Source: Protopterus annectens (Eukaryota > Chordata > Ceratodontiformes > Protopteridae). Taken from it: a DNA stretch of 64,000 nucleotides. The notes under the pieces were generated by a model. The model ran no database searches. It saw nothing but the letters and a program-made list of their open reading frames with translations, and was not told the origin of the DNA. The stretch is from assembly GCF_019279795.1 (NCBI RefSeq), contig NC_056725.1, positions 1,069,325,068 through 1,069,389,067 of the forward strand, written 5' to 3'. The translations under genes were made by a program, and so were the position numbers. Shown piece after piece: positions 44,851 through 55,284 of the stretch. The first letter of the stretch is position 1; each line of letters opens with the position of its first letter.

Positions 44851-45118
44851 GCTCTCAATGCATGCAAAGCAGTGCTCCTCAATGACCCTGTTCAATCACA
44901 ACATTGACTTCTGGTTCAGTGATTGTACAGTCACCTCTGAACTGGCAAATATGTCCCTCATGGACAGAGCCAGCTGGTGCTGCTCACAAATATGCTCTGC
45001 TATAAGCAACCATCAAACAATGCTCAATGAGGGTACTTGAGTTTTTACACAGCTAGGCTTCTAAACACCCTAGTGCTATTAAGCTAGTAGCCTCATATGA
45101 ACCTATGAAGCTATGTGC
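44851..45118 (+). mobile_element. Mini-CR1: ORF1 start fused to CR1 3' tail
   Basis: 44925-45050 matches the beginning of CR1 ORF1 of copy A in opposite orientation (NMSLMDRASWCCSQ; then GGGTACTTGAGTTTTTACA). At CAGCTAGGCTTCTAAA it switches to the CR1 3' tail, ending CATATGAACCTATGAAGC. Copy A reads AGAGCTAGGATTCTATTA at the same place, so the join lies on a GCTAGG.TTCTA microhomology. This gives an internally deleted, non-autonomous CR1. Confidence 0.65.
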
Positions 45119-45287
45119 CTATGCAGGCCTCCCAATCTGTTGTCCACCACATGTCCTGCTGATGTCATCTACTATAAGTTCACCTGCAGTCTTGTATAAA
45201 TCAGACTTGTGCTGTGGTGCTTGTGTTAAATACTGTAGTCTGCAGTCTGTGTACTTAGATAGGTAGGGGGTTGTTCTTACTGCAGTT

Positions 45288-45293
<6 letters not shown>

Positions 45294-45349
<56 letters not shown>
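45294..45349. repeat. (TG)n tract of tandem unit 1
   Basis: About 55 bp of TG. Equivalent tracts are at 46437-46482 (unit 2, interrupted) and 46748-46805 (unit 3). Confidence 0.95.
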
Positions 45350-45352
<3 letters not shown>

Positions 45353-45512
45353 TCTAGTCAGAAGAGCAGATGTGTGTATCTCACAGTTACTTCTCCAATG
45401 GCATGGATTGCCAATATTTTGATACTTGCACATACCTAAACATCCATTTCATGCAGGCCTCCCGACCTCTTGTCTCCCAAATCCACATGGCCTGCTAATG
45501 TCACCCACTATA

Positions 45513-46150
45513 AAGACCTAAAAGACATTATCCAAGCTAACTATGACTTCAGAGAACTACATTCCTCTGATAAAATGCTTCTAAAAGTAACCAAATCTAT
45601 GAACAGTTTTGATGATTCACTATACTCCAACAAAATGTCCAAGTCTTGGAACCTATTACCTCAGCACATTCTTATTATTGACAACACCTTCATATTCAAG
45701 AAATCTCTCCGACAATACTTTTCCAGTCACTGGCTCTGTCCTTGCTCTAACCAGACTAGGGATCCTTTTTTCTTTAATCCACTAATTTGAGATTAACCAT
45801 TTTGAGACAATGTCATTTTATTTTACACAATGTATATATTTTGCTTTCACCCAATGTTATTCTAGAGTAGCCTGCATTTAATTTAATTTATTCCACAATG
45901 ATGTTACATTTTTATTGGTACATGCTACCCCCTGCTGATGTTTTGCTTTACATCTTACTTGTACTATTTGTTTTTGTTGTAATCCTCTGTATAACTTTGT
46001 ATTTATTTGTTATTTTAATGCATTTTTTCTTTGTATGACTGTAACTTGATATTGTACAAAGATTTTCTCCATGGATCTCCACTGAAAATGGGCTTCCAGC
46101 CCAGCTGGACAACTGCTCTTCAATGAAATGTAAATAAATAAATAAATATA
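45513..46150 (+). mobile_element. L2-clade LINE 3' end
   Basis: Encodes the C-terminus of an L2-type ORF2 (45513-45790: ...YSNKMSKSWNLLPQHI..., FKKSLRQYF) and a 3' UTR that ends GGATCTCCACTGAAAATGGG, CTTCCAGCCCAGCTGGACAA and an AAATAAATAAATA tail. Inserted in tandem unit 2 between CTATA and AGTGCACC. The 3' end resembles 60970-60868 and the tail of the V-SINE at 15181-15056. Confidence 0.75.
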
Positions 46151-46240
46151 AGTGCACCTGCAGTCCTATATAAATAAGACTTGTGCTATGGTGCTTGCAT
46201 TATGTACTGTGTTCTGTAGTCTGTGTACATAGGTAGGTAG

Positions 46241-46380
46241 GTTCATAGGTTCATAGATTAGTACTAGGCTAACTGCCTTTGTGGACTATTTTAAGCCTAG
46301 CCAATTACCCCATGTGAGAATCAAACCCTGCACATTGTGTCTGTAAGGTAAACACCTTAACCATTATGCCAGTCTCCCAC
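46241..46380 (-). mobile_element. tRNA-derived SINE with CR1-type tail, copy 2
   Basis: Reverse orientation. A box in TGGCATAATGGTTAAGG, B box in GGGTTTGATTCTCA, then GGCTAGGCTTAAAATAG and GTTAGCCTAGTACTAATCTA, ending CTATGAACCTATGAACC. Complete from head to tail, inserted in tandem unit 2. Best copy for defining the family. Confidence 0.88.
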
Positions 46381-46744
46381 CCTCTGCCAGTCTTCCATGC
46401 TTTACAGGGGTTCTGTTCTCATTACTGTCAACTTGGTGTGTGTGTGTGTGTTTGTGTGTGTGTGCGTGTGTGTGTGTGTGTATATGTCTAGAAAGAAGAG
46501 CAGAAGTGTGTATCCTAAGGTTACCTCTCCAGTGGCATGGATTGACAGTATTTTGATAATTGCACATGCCTACACAGCCATTTCATGCAGGCCTCCCAAA
46601 CTCTTGTCTCCTTGATGGCCTGCTGATGTCAACTACTATAAGTTCACCTGCAGTCCTGTATAAATCAGACTTGTGCTGTGGCACCTGTGTTATGTACTGT
46701 AGTCTGTCCACTTAGATAAGTAGGGTTCTATTCTCACTGTATTC

Positions 46745-46805
<61 letters not shown>

Positions 46806-46807
<2 letters not shown>

Positions 46808-47723
46808 ATTGCTTGACAACACACCCTCAACATTGCCTTTGTTCTCATACAAGGATGTACATCAACATGCATCCACCTGTACTGGGGGGACAGCACCTGA
46901 TACATGCATGTATAGAAACACCTGAATCTCCTCAACTGTGAAGTGTACAAGGTATGCCATCATGTCATCATGGACCTCTTCTACATGTATACTAGCAATG
47001 CTCCAGGTGTATGCAACAGATCTGTCTGAGTTGTTACTGCTACATCAGGTCTGTTACGTCTGAGAAATGTCCTCAAAGAGGTCATCGAGGGTATGCATAA
47101 TAACAACTGTATCATGTTGTGGAACTTGAGTTGGTGAAGGCATTTGACAAAAAGTCACACTGTGGTATTCAATCAACAGTGTCACATGTAGCCATAAACA
47201 GCTATACCATCTAATGGTTAGACCATCATATGACATATGTGTCATATTACTATGTTGAAATGTGTGACATGACATATACCCCAGGTCTAGTGATCAGGTC
47301 AGTATATCAGTGGTTTATGCTAGGCCCTTGACTGCCCATTAGTTAAATGATGAACATCACAGATGACATACACTTGCTGTGTGAAAACAGCTGCCTGAAG
47401 GACCATAGCTTGTGGGCAATCATTGACTCCAACTGTGATATTAATATAATATACACAGTATGAACATATAACAGAGACTGTTGCCACAGCCATGATAATG
47501 CCTGCATTGACAAGACACATGGTGGGATGTGCTGCATTAGGAAACAGACACACCACCCATGAATAATGTGGACATCACACGCTATAATCAGAGTAATATG
47601 TATATGACCTCTGTCCTGGAGTAGTGGGTAAGTAGTACATTGACCAGAATGTGGTCTCAGTGCTAACTACTCCTTTGACTCTAACACCAGTACTTAGTAT
47701 GTGAAGGATATGCACATCAGAGG
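46806..47723. other. Unassigned repeat-rich DNA
   Basis: Open frames on the minus strand (47556-47320; 46950-46690) look hydrophobic or low-complexity and show no reliable domain. I see no terminal repeats of its own. It ends where an M-family MITE starts. Confidence 0.45.
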
Positions 47724-48044
47724 CATACCTCTCAGCTGTACAGAATTTCTTAGAATGTCCAGATTTCTGCCTCATATTTTTGGTCTGTTCCTCATAAAAA
47801 TTGTATTTTTTGACAAATCACTAGGATGAGATCAGAGTTCAAGTCACTAAATAATGACCTGCATTTGAATTTCAGATATCATATCCTTCAGAAAATGCAT
47901 GCTAACACAAATCATCATGTTCTAGCAACTTTCTAAGTGCATAGCAGCAATATTTAAAACATGTTCCTATTTTAGGGCCCTTGCCCCCCCCCCATTATGC
48001 CATGCCTTGTCCAGATTTCTTGTACCAAGAGGTTGAGTGGTATG
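47724..48044. mobile_element. M-family MITE, copy M-b (321 bp)
   Basis: Starts CATACCTCTCAGCTGT and ends GGTTGAGTGGTATG. Flanked by ATCAGAGG (47716-47723) and ATTAGAGG (48045-48052), an 8-bp duplication with one mismatch. One of the best boundaries for the family. Confidence 0.8.
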
Positions 48045-48589
48045 ATTAGAGGGCATACTAATGTCATGGTACCCAGTCCTCATTGCACCAATAACTGAGT
48101 ACAATGCACCCTTCTCCATATACCTCTTCACACATGTTCCAGTGATGTGCAACTGAAGTGCACCACCTTTGTCACAGTGCGCTGCCACAAAGCTTATTGT
48201 TCATACCTATGTATTATTTCCATGGAATATACATAACTGTCTGATGGTGTGGAACAACAATCAAGTTGTTACACCAGATGCATGTGTGCTACCTGTTCAC
48301 CTTATGCACATAATGCATACATAGGTGTTTGACAGCAATAATGGCATGTATATCATTTGTGACAGTGTGAATTGTGCCACTGAGATATGCCATGCCCACA
48401 AGGCAAGTAGCCTATGGTGCCCATGCTGTCATATACAGATATAGCAGTGTCCCTCCTAACACCTCCTGCAGATATTACAGTAACAGGACTGTGTGCATAG
48501 TTACCTTCATAGAATGTGGATGTATCATACTAGTTGTCCAGTGGGTGTGCAGGCTTATCTGTTATCACTCCACATCACATATGTTATGT
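48045..48589. other. Unassigned DNA left of repeat R
   Basis: Contains frames on both strands (48374-48589 continues as open frame into repeat R) but no recognisable domain. It may be a part of repeat R absent from copy 1. Confidence 0.35.
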
Positions 48590-48944
48590 CAGAAGCATGG
48601 GATTGGTGGTGTTATTATTCAGATATTTTCCATGATCGTGGTTGATTCTTGTAATGTTTGTCATTATCCTTTAACTGTGGCCACTATGCTGGAGACCTCT
48701 GCTGGGGTTCCATTAATTTTCAGGTGTGTCAGTTTGCACAGCTTCCCAATATGCACTCTACCTCAATTGTATGTCAGATCCCTGATAGATATCCTCTGCA
48801 TTATTCATGTATGGATGCTTACCTCACACCCTCCCCATTGTCATGTCACTTTGGTGTGTCAGTCACAGATAACACATTTCACTGTACAGTCCATACTGTA
48901 CCTTATAGATATGTGCTTTGTGTTGCCGCTGCACACGTCTTATA
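48590..48944 (+). repeat. Repeat R, copy 2, left part
   Basis: Inverted match to 1715-1380. Interrupted at 48944/48945 by CR1 copy B and resumed at about 53184. The open frame 48374-48964 is not conserved in copy 1 as a whole, so no gene is called. Confidence 0.6.
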
Positions 48945-49028
48945 TGTTCATAGGTAGGTACTAGGCTATCTGCCCTAGGGCATTTATAAGCCTAGCCAGA
49001 ATGTGTTGACTTTCGCCTCCTTTTTAGA

Positions 49029-51880
49029 TTAGATTCCTGAGCCTCTGTCCAGCAGGGCCATAAAAGTGTTCCCAGGAGTAAATTTACAATTTCCCATCCA
49101 CTCATCAAGATTTCTTTTGAAGAGGCTCAGTGAGGTGCTCTGCCTAACATGGATTGGGATTCTATTCCAGAGCGAGGGAAGCCTCTGGGATATGAATCTA
49201 TCCCTCCAGCATGTCCTATTTATTGTTGTGCTGAGGTTTAAATCCTTGGAACATGTAGCTCTAAGGGATTTGGATTTCTTGAGGTGGAGCATGTCCATGA
49301 ATTCCGGGTTAGACATGGCCTTGTATGTCAGGCAGAGATCACCTCTAAGTAGGCGGTAAGCAACTGACTAGAGCTGGAGTTTCTTTAGTTGAGCTGCATA
49401 GGGCATCTGTTTGAGGCCCACGATCCTCTTGTTGAGGTACTTTTGGGGTCTCTCTAGCTGTTGCAGGTGTCGGGTAAGGTACATCCCAAATGGGGCATTG
49501 TACTCAATTATGGGCCTGATGAGCAATGAGTAGAGGGGCACAATGACCTCTCTTGATCTAGATGTGAACCCTTTCATGATTAGGTGGGCTATATAGAAGT
49601 TTTTTAACCACTTTGGCAATGTGATTATCAAAGGAAAGGTTACTATCTGCTTGGGTCCCCAGATCCCTAATTACAACTTCCTTACTTAGTGGATTACCAC
49701 CTATGTGGTAGTTTGTGGGCACTTTGTTTTTCCCAAAGGGGATGACTATGCACTTTTTGACATTTAACTTGAGGCCATGGTTCTGACACCAGGTATCCAT
49801 CTCTGTAAAACCCTTCTGGAGGATGCTTGTGTCAGCCAGAGAGTTGATTATGGCTCCCAATTTGTAATCATCTGCAAACTTGGTCAGCCACAGTCCTCCC
49901 ATGCTTGCCTGTACCTCAGAGAAGTATATACTGAACAAGAGGGGTCCCACGACTGAGCCCTGTGGGATGCCACTTGTAACCAGTTTGGAGTCGGACATGG
50001 CACCCATAACTCTGACCACGTGGGTTCTATCCCTGAGCCAGTTTGCAACCCATCTCGTGACATAGGGGTTGATAATCAAGCTGTTAAGCTTATTTATAAT
50101 GCCGGAGTGGGGTAATGTGTCGAAGGCCTTTGCGAGGTCCAGGTAGACGGTGTGAACTATCTTTCCCTCATCTATGGCCTTAGTAACTGTTTCAAAGAAG
50201 TCAAGATCTGCCTTTAACAAAGCCGGATTGGGTAGGCTCCAGTGTCTGGAGGTTCCCAATGTCTTTGTTTATGAGATCCATGATGATGCACTCCATAGCT
50301 TTGTAGACCAGGCTAGTCAGGCTTATAGGGTGATAATTCCCGGGATCCATTGTGGTGCCACCTTTGTGGTGCGGGATAACTGTTGCTGTACGCCATTCTT
50401 TGGGTACATATCCTGTAGTGAGGCTGAGTTTGAACAGTGACTTTATGTGGGGGTTCAGTTCTTTTTGGAGCTCGTGTAAGACTCAGCCTGGGACACCATC
50501 CGGTCCCATTGATGCTATGTTTTTGCTTTGGAGAAGGCTGCTTTCACCTGTGTGTCTGTGATGTCTGGGAGACTACATTCTTCTGGGATTGACACTGGCC
50601 CTTTTGGGGGGGAAAGGGGTGTAAAGTTTGCACTGAACCTGTCCGCCAGGATGTTGGCAATGTCAGTGGGTTCAGTGTATTTTTTGCCATTTTGCACCAG
50701 CTCAAAGCAGATCTGAGAGTTGCCACCTAGATTTGTGACATAGCTAAATAAGGCCTTGTGATTATCTTTAGAGTCTTTGGTGATTTTTCTTTTGAAGCTG
50801 GCCTTTGATGATTTTATGAGGGATCGTAGTTAATTGTTAATACTGATTGGGGATGCCTTCCCTTTTTGGGATTTTGCTCTATCATGTAATAGTTTCCTCC
50901 TTCTGTTGTATAGCTTATTTATGGGTGGGGTCCACCAGACTGGTCTCCTGCTTTTGGAGGAGTGAGTCTTGATTTTACTTGGGATGGCTCGACCCATGCA
51001 TTCCTGTAGGTGCTCATAAAATGCATTTGTAAAGGATTCTGTGGTTTGGGCAGCATTTTCCATTAGCCGAGGGTCTTTGAAACTTTCTACCTCAGTCTTG
51101 AGAAGTGTGAAGTTTGATTTTGAGAAAATTTTCAGAGTTTTTTCCTTGACTGGGGGTGGGGTCGGCATGTGGATGTCCAGTGTGAATAGTTTATGGTCTG
51201 ATCTTACCAATGAGGGGTTTACCTCTGGTGTGGAACATTGAGCCCCCATGTTGGTGATGACCAGGTCCAATATGTTGTCCCCTCTTGTGGGAATGATGAC
51301 CAGTTGTCCAATGGCATTTGAGTTTATAAATGCCGGGAACTGTTGGGCAAAGGAGTTGGGACTTGACTAGTTTTTCCAGTCAATGTTTGGGTAGTTGAAA
51401 TCACCCAATATCATGGAGTCTTGTGAGACCTTCATATACTCCAATGTTCTCAGGAATGCCGAGTGGAGGTCCTGAAACAAGGTGGGTGATCTGTAGCAAG
51501 CTACAAACTGAAAAGCAGTTTTGCCCACTGTTAGTTGCACATGGATGGTCTCGGATGCCTTGTGCAGTGCCACTAACTTGGAGGTGTGGGTATCCTTGAT
51601 GAAAATGGATACTCCCCCACCTTCTGTATTTTGGTTCGAGTTCTAGGGGCCAAAAAGCATGGTATGAGTTATATCCTGGTAGTGCTGGGGTGCTCTCTAG
51701 AGCCTTGAACCAGGTTTCTGTTACTGCACAGATATCGATTTTCTCCATACTGAGGAGTGCCTCAAGTACCTGGAGTGCATGCATCTTGAGGTTTAGACTT
51801 CTGGAGTTGAGTAGTATTACCCTTAGTTTTTGTTTCTTGTGTTGTTTATGGAGGTGGGTTTGTCTTTTGAGCCTTGCCTA
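49029..51880 (-). pseudogene. CR1 ORF2 endonuclease and reverse transcriptase (copy B)
   Basis: Endonuclease pieces 51784-51367: MEKIDICAVTETWF, ACYRSP, LGDFNYPNIDW; then MDLVITN and SDHKLFTL (51270-51195). RT: 50697-50515; 50259-49558 (233 aa) with YLDLAKAFDTLPH, SGIPQGSVVGPLLFSIYF and the catalytic FADD in LTKFADDYKLG; then LNVKKCIVIPFGK. Thumb and C-terminus 49631-49368 and 49316-49029 (LWNRIPIHV, FKRNLDEWMG). Catalytic aspartates look intact; lesions are mostly small frameshifts between pieces. Confidence 0.92.
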
Positions 51881-51984
51881 AAAAATACACTATGGGGGTG
51901 GCAAGAGCCTTAGCCAGTATTCGAAAGCCTAAGGGTGACAGGTGCAAGCCATCCATAGCAAAGCAACGTGGCTTGTCCAGAATG

Positions 51985-52818
51985 TCATCCCAGGCTGACA
52001 GACAATGGATCCCCTTTGAATGACACCAAATAGCTTAGCCAATTGTTAAAATTGATCATTTTGTCTTTATACTGTGGCATCATTCTTGGTGAGGGCAAGA
52101 TGCTACTCAGGGTCAGGGTCATACCGGCTTGGGCTACATGATCAGAGAGCTCCTCTATGTCTCTTTTCATGTAGTCCAGGGCGGTACGTCTCGGGTCATT
52201 CACACCAACATGGACAATGACAGAGTCATAGTTGTACTTGCTTTGGAGTGACCTGAGTGCTTGTGTTATGTGGCGGATCCTGGCACCTGACAGGCAGCTT
52301 ACAGTGACCTTCTCCTTGTTCAGTCTGGTGAGCGGGATGTCAGTGTGCCTGACAATAAAGTCTCCTATTACTAGTGAATTTGGTGTGTTATTTAGCCTTA
52401 AGGGCTGCAACTCTGTGGCACACTGACTTTGTGAAGTATGTGATACGTGACTATTGTTGTGGGGTAGTAGTTGCTTGGATGTTTGCTTTGGAGGTCTCTG
52501 CTGCTTTGGCAAATTTTTATTTAGAGCCTCCGAGTATGTTTTTGTATGTTTATGTGTCTTGTTTGCTGATACGATTGGTCTATGTGAGACTGGTTGTGTG
52601 GTGTGAGTGGTTTCCTTCTCCTGGCTGACTGTGCCAGTCTTGGGTTGAGAGATCTCAGCTTCCAGTTTGGCTGTATAGTTGCATCTCTCACATACATTTG
52701 AGTTTGTTAGAAGGAGGAGATGGTTGTCTGTGTACATAAGGCAATTGTAACATTGCCTCAAGATTCCCAGATTCACCAGCTGGACTGGAGAGTATACCTG
52801 AAACTGCCCTTTGGACAT
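51985..52818 (-). CDS. CR1 ORF1 protein, open, catalytic Ser lost (copy B)
   Basis: 277 aa from ATG 52818. N-terminal Cys-rich block at residues about 22-50 (LRQCYNCLMYTDN...CERCNYTAKLE; Cx2C and Cx2C). A low-complexity Lys/Thr/Gln-rich linker follows at about 60-145. An SGNH esterase-like domain starts near residue 150: VIGDFIVRHTDIP, VIVHVGVNDPRRT, LSSILPSP. The GDS nucleophile block reads GDF: TTT (Phe) instead of the TCT (Ser) in copy C. The frame ends early at ...SVSLG; the expected DGLHLS block lies just beyond in another frame, so the protein is C-terminally truncated. Confidence 0.8.
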   Translation of the reverse strand: MSKGQFQVYSPVQLVNLGILRQCYNCLMYTDNHLLLLTNSNVCERCNYTAKLEAEISQPKTGTVSQEKETTHTTQPVSHRPIVSANKTHKHTKTYSEALNKNLPKQQRPPKQTSKQLLPHNNSHVSHTSQSQCATELQPLRLNNTPNSLVIGDFIVRHTDIPLTRLNKEKVTVSCLSGARIRHITQALRSLQSKYNYDSVIVHVGVNDPRRTALDYMKRDIEELSDHVAQAGMTLTLSSILPSPRMMPQYKDKMINFNNWLSYLVSFKGDPLSVSLG

Positions 52819-53150
52819 GCCTGAATAGCTTAAAGAACTGGTTTATTGATTGTCCAGAAGGGACGAATAGGGATCCTTGTACTTCTAAACAGTATAAGGG
52901 GGTGTGGTGCTATTGTTTGATAGTGCTTACTGAGAAATTTGAGCAAGTGCTGGGCTGTAAAAGGAAGGTTGAGTGCTTACTTTGAGAGTTTCACTAGTTC
53001 TAAGGGAAAAATTGAAGAGCAGACTTTGTGTAGCCAGGAATAGTATAAACCTGTTTAAACAGCACTGCGTGATGCTGCGCAATGCGCAAAATCATGCAAA
53101 ACTGAGCAAATGTGGGTTTTAAGGCAGGGAGCTTGAAAGAGATAGGAATT

Positions 53151-53451
53151 AGGTGTGTCAGTTTGCACAGCTTCCCAATATGCCTGCATGTCTTCCATTG
53201 ACATGCCCTCCACTGCTGTATATGGGGGAGTTGCACCTATACTCTTTCCCTGTGTTCATTTCTACAATTCATCTGTGTGTCCCTATTCAATACACACACT
53301 TCCTCAGACTGATCATTTTAAATGGCAGTACTGCGTCCTGTTACAGATCATTAACACAGCTTCAGTGCACAATCACAGGAATGGGATATCTCAGTATTCT
53401 GCACTTTAGGTATACTGTCCTGTACTGTGTTTGGACCATATGCTTCACATT
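53151..53451 (+). repeat. Repeat R, copy 2, right part, with 33-bp filler
   Basis: 53184-53451 is the continuation of repeat R (inverted match to about 1350-1090). The first 33 bp (53151-53183) are instead an identical copy of 48722-48754 from the other side of the CR1. Confidence 0.75.
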
Positions 53452-54034
53452 CATATCTCTCAAAGGTTTAGATATTCCCAGGATGTCTAGATGTTTTCCT
53501 TATCGAATATGTAGCTTTCTGCCATACCAGTGGGATGACCTTTGGACTGTTCTAACTCAATATTGCAGACATTTGGTTGCATGCCTCTCAACTGTCCTGA
53601 TCTGTGCAGAATGCCCATTTTTGTCTCATATTCATGATCTTTTCCTCATAAGATATTTTCCTGGCAAATCATTAGCATGTCATTGTAGCGTTCAGTCAGT
53701 AAATGATGACTGACATTTGAGTTTCAAACTTCATAGGTTCATAGGTTCATAGATTAGTAATAGGCTAACTGTCCTTGTGGTACATTTTAAGCCTAGCCAA
53801 TTACCCCATCAAAGAATCAAACCCTCCACTTTGTGTTTGTAAAGTAAATAAGTTAACAATTATGCCATCCTCCCATGCTCTTTAGAAAGTTCATGCTAAT
53901 GTACAACCTATATATATTCTATCAACTTCATAAGTTATGACATAGAATATTAACAATCTGTTCCTATTTCTGGCTCTTTCCCCCACTTTTTATGGCTTTG
54001 TCCACATTTGTTCTAAGATGTTGAGAGTGTTACA
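53452..54034. mobile_element. M-family MITE copy M-c, with SINE inside
   Basis: A partial unit 53452-53579 (CATATCTCTCAAAGG start) is followed by a fuller one from 53580 (CATGCCTCTCAACTGTCC) to about 54034 (TGTTGAGAGTGTTACAT). The same partial-plus-full arrangement occurs, inverted, at 1089-28. A SINE is inserted at 53732-53874. Confidence 0.7.
53732..53874 (-). mobile_element. tRNA-derived SINE with CR1-type tail, copy 3
   Basis: Reverse orientation. Head GGCATAATTGTTAAC (decayed A box) and GGGTTTGATTCTTTG (B box), body GGCTAGGCTTAAAATG and tail CTATGAACCTATGAACC. Older than copy 2 by its box mutations. It interrupts the M-family MITE after TTTCAAACTTCATA. Confidence 0.85.
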
Positions 54035-54160
54035 TTCAGACACATTCCCATGAGACATCTCTGTAAAATATATCCATATTACTGGTTATTTGTCCTCTCA
54101 TTAAGTTGGCCTCTGTGCAGACATGTTGCACTAACAGAATGACAGTTATTTGTATAGCCA

Positions 54161-54790
54161 CACCTCTCCACTGTACATATTTCTTCAGAATGTCCAGATT
54201 TTGCCTCATATTTTGCTCTATTTCTCATACAATTGTGGTTTTCTGGAAAATCATTGTTAAAGCATTGGGGGTTGAAGTCAGCAAATAGTGACAGACATTT
54301 GATTCTTTGACTTCATACCCTTCTGACAATTCATGAGAAACCTGTAATTTTATCAAGTTCCTAAGTTTGTAAGAGCAGTATTTAATGTGTGCCCCTAGCA
54401 TAACTTTCAACTGTCCGCATTTTTGCAGTCTGTCCAGCCTTTCATCTCTTATTTTTGGTGTGTTCCTCATACACCTTGTGGTTTTCTGACAAATCCACTA
54501 GTATGATCTGAGGATTATAGTCACTAAATAATGACATGACTTTAAGTTTCAGACTTCATGTCCTTCAGACAATGCATGCTAATACAAATACTGTTATTTT
54601 AGCAACTTTCTAAGTTTATAAGAGCAATATTTAAAATGTGTCCCTTTATTTGCTCTTTGTCCCTACATTATGTCATGGTTTGCCCAGATTTCTTGTGCCA
54701 AGAGGTTTAGAGGTATGGTCCCTAGTTGTCATCCTTTGTCCCCACATTATTTATGGCTTTTGCCTATATTTCTTGCTCTGTTTTGGTATA
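54161..54790. mobile_element. M-family MITE copy M-d, split by M-e
   Basis: Left part 54161-54398 (CACCTCTCCACTGTACATA...) and right part 54718-54790 (TTTGTCCCCACATTATTTATGGC...) flank another M copy at 54399-54717. The sequence reads through when the inner copy is removed. Confidence 0.7.
54399..54717. mobile_element. M-family MITE copy M-e (319 bp), nested in M-d
   Basis: Starts CATAACTTTCAACTGTCC and ends GAGGTTTAGAGGTATG. Flanked by GCCCCTAG (54391-54398) and GTCCCTAG (54718-54725), an 8-bp duplication with one mismatch. Confidence 0.8.
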
Positions 54791-54839
54791 TTGGCAAGCT
54801 AGAAGGGCATTAATGCCCATTCCTGAACTATTTGTATTT

Positions 54840-54854
54840 AAGTATGTATGTATG

Positions 54855-54884
<30 letters not shown>
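54840..54884. repeat. (GTAT)n microsatellite
   Basis: About eleven GTAT/ATGT tetramers between two M-family MITEs. Confidence 0.95.
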
Positions 54885-54885
<1 letters not shown>

Positions 54886-54906
54886 GGGTTTCAGAAGTAT
54901 GTGTAC

Positions 54907-55225
54907 CATACCTCTCAACTATCCAGATTTTTGCAGAATGTCCAGCTTTTTCCCCTCAAAATTTTGGTCTGTTCCTCATAATATTTGTGTTTTTTTGCCA
55001 TATGACTGAGATTATCTCAGGGTTGAACTCATTAATTAATTACATACATTTGTGTTTCACAATTCAAATCCTTTAGAAAATGCATCTCAATGCAAACCCA
55101 GTTTTTCTAGCTAATTTTTAAATTTGATGGAGCAAATATTTAAAAGCTGTCTATTTTTGTGCCATTGTCCCCCCATTATGTCATGCTTTACCCATATTTC
55201 TTGCACTGAGAGGGTGAGAGCTATG
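54907..55225. mobile_element. M-family MITE copy M-f (319 bp)
   Basis: Starts CATACCTCTCAACTATCC and ends AGGGTGAGAGCTATG. Flanks ATGTGTAC and ATGTGCAT agree at six of eight positions. Length equals M-b and M-e. Confidence 0.75.
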
Positions 55226-55284
55226 ATGTGCATGATTGTGTGCTGTTCAGTTGGGGAGAGGCTGCACAGCTGCATTTTGCAAAC

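Larger units (their letters stand above)
45119..46805 (+). repeat. Three tandem ~330-bp units, each with a (TG)n core
   Basis: Units start near 45120, 45448 and 46578 at ATGCAGGCCTCCC. Shared order: CCTGCTGATGTCA, CTATAAGTTCACCTGCAGTC, TATAAAT.AGACTTGTGCT, TGTAGTCTG, a (TG)n tract, AGAAGAGCAGA.GTGTGTATC, CAATGGCATGGATTG. The middle unit is split by an L2 (45513-46150) and a SINE (46241-46380). The third ends in its (TG)n. Function unknown. Confidence 0.75.
48945..53150 (-). mobile_element. CR1 LINE, near full-length copy B
   Basis: Minus strand: 5' UTR from about 53150 (CTATCTCTTTCAAGC...), ORF1 52818-51985, ORF2 51880-49029, and 3' UTR ending GGCTTATAAATGCCCTAGGGC, CTAGTACCTACCTATGAAC at 48945. 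ORF1 is open, ORF2 has about five frame lesions. The best-preserved long CR1 here. It splits repeat R. Confidence 0.93.

Noticed and set aside
47320-47556. Hydrophobic frame resembling a receptor membrane segment
   Set aside because: No olfactory-receptor or other GPCR signature residues, short, not conserved; treated as chance.
48374-48964. 196-aa open frame as a gene
   Set aside because: It runs through repeat R into the CR1 tail, and the matching R copy at 1090-1715 does not keep the frame.
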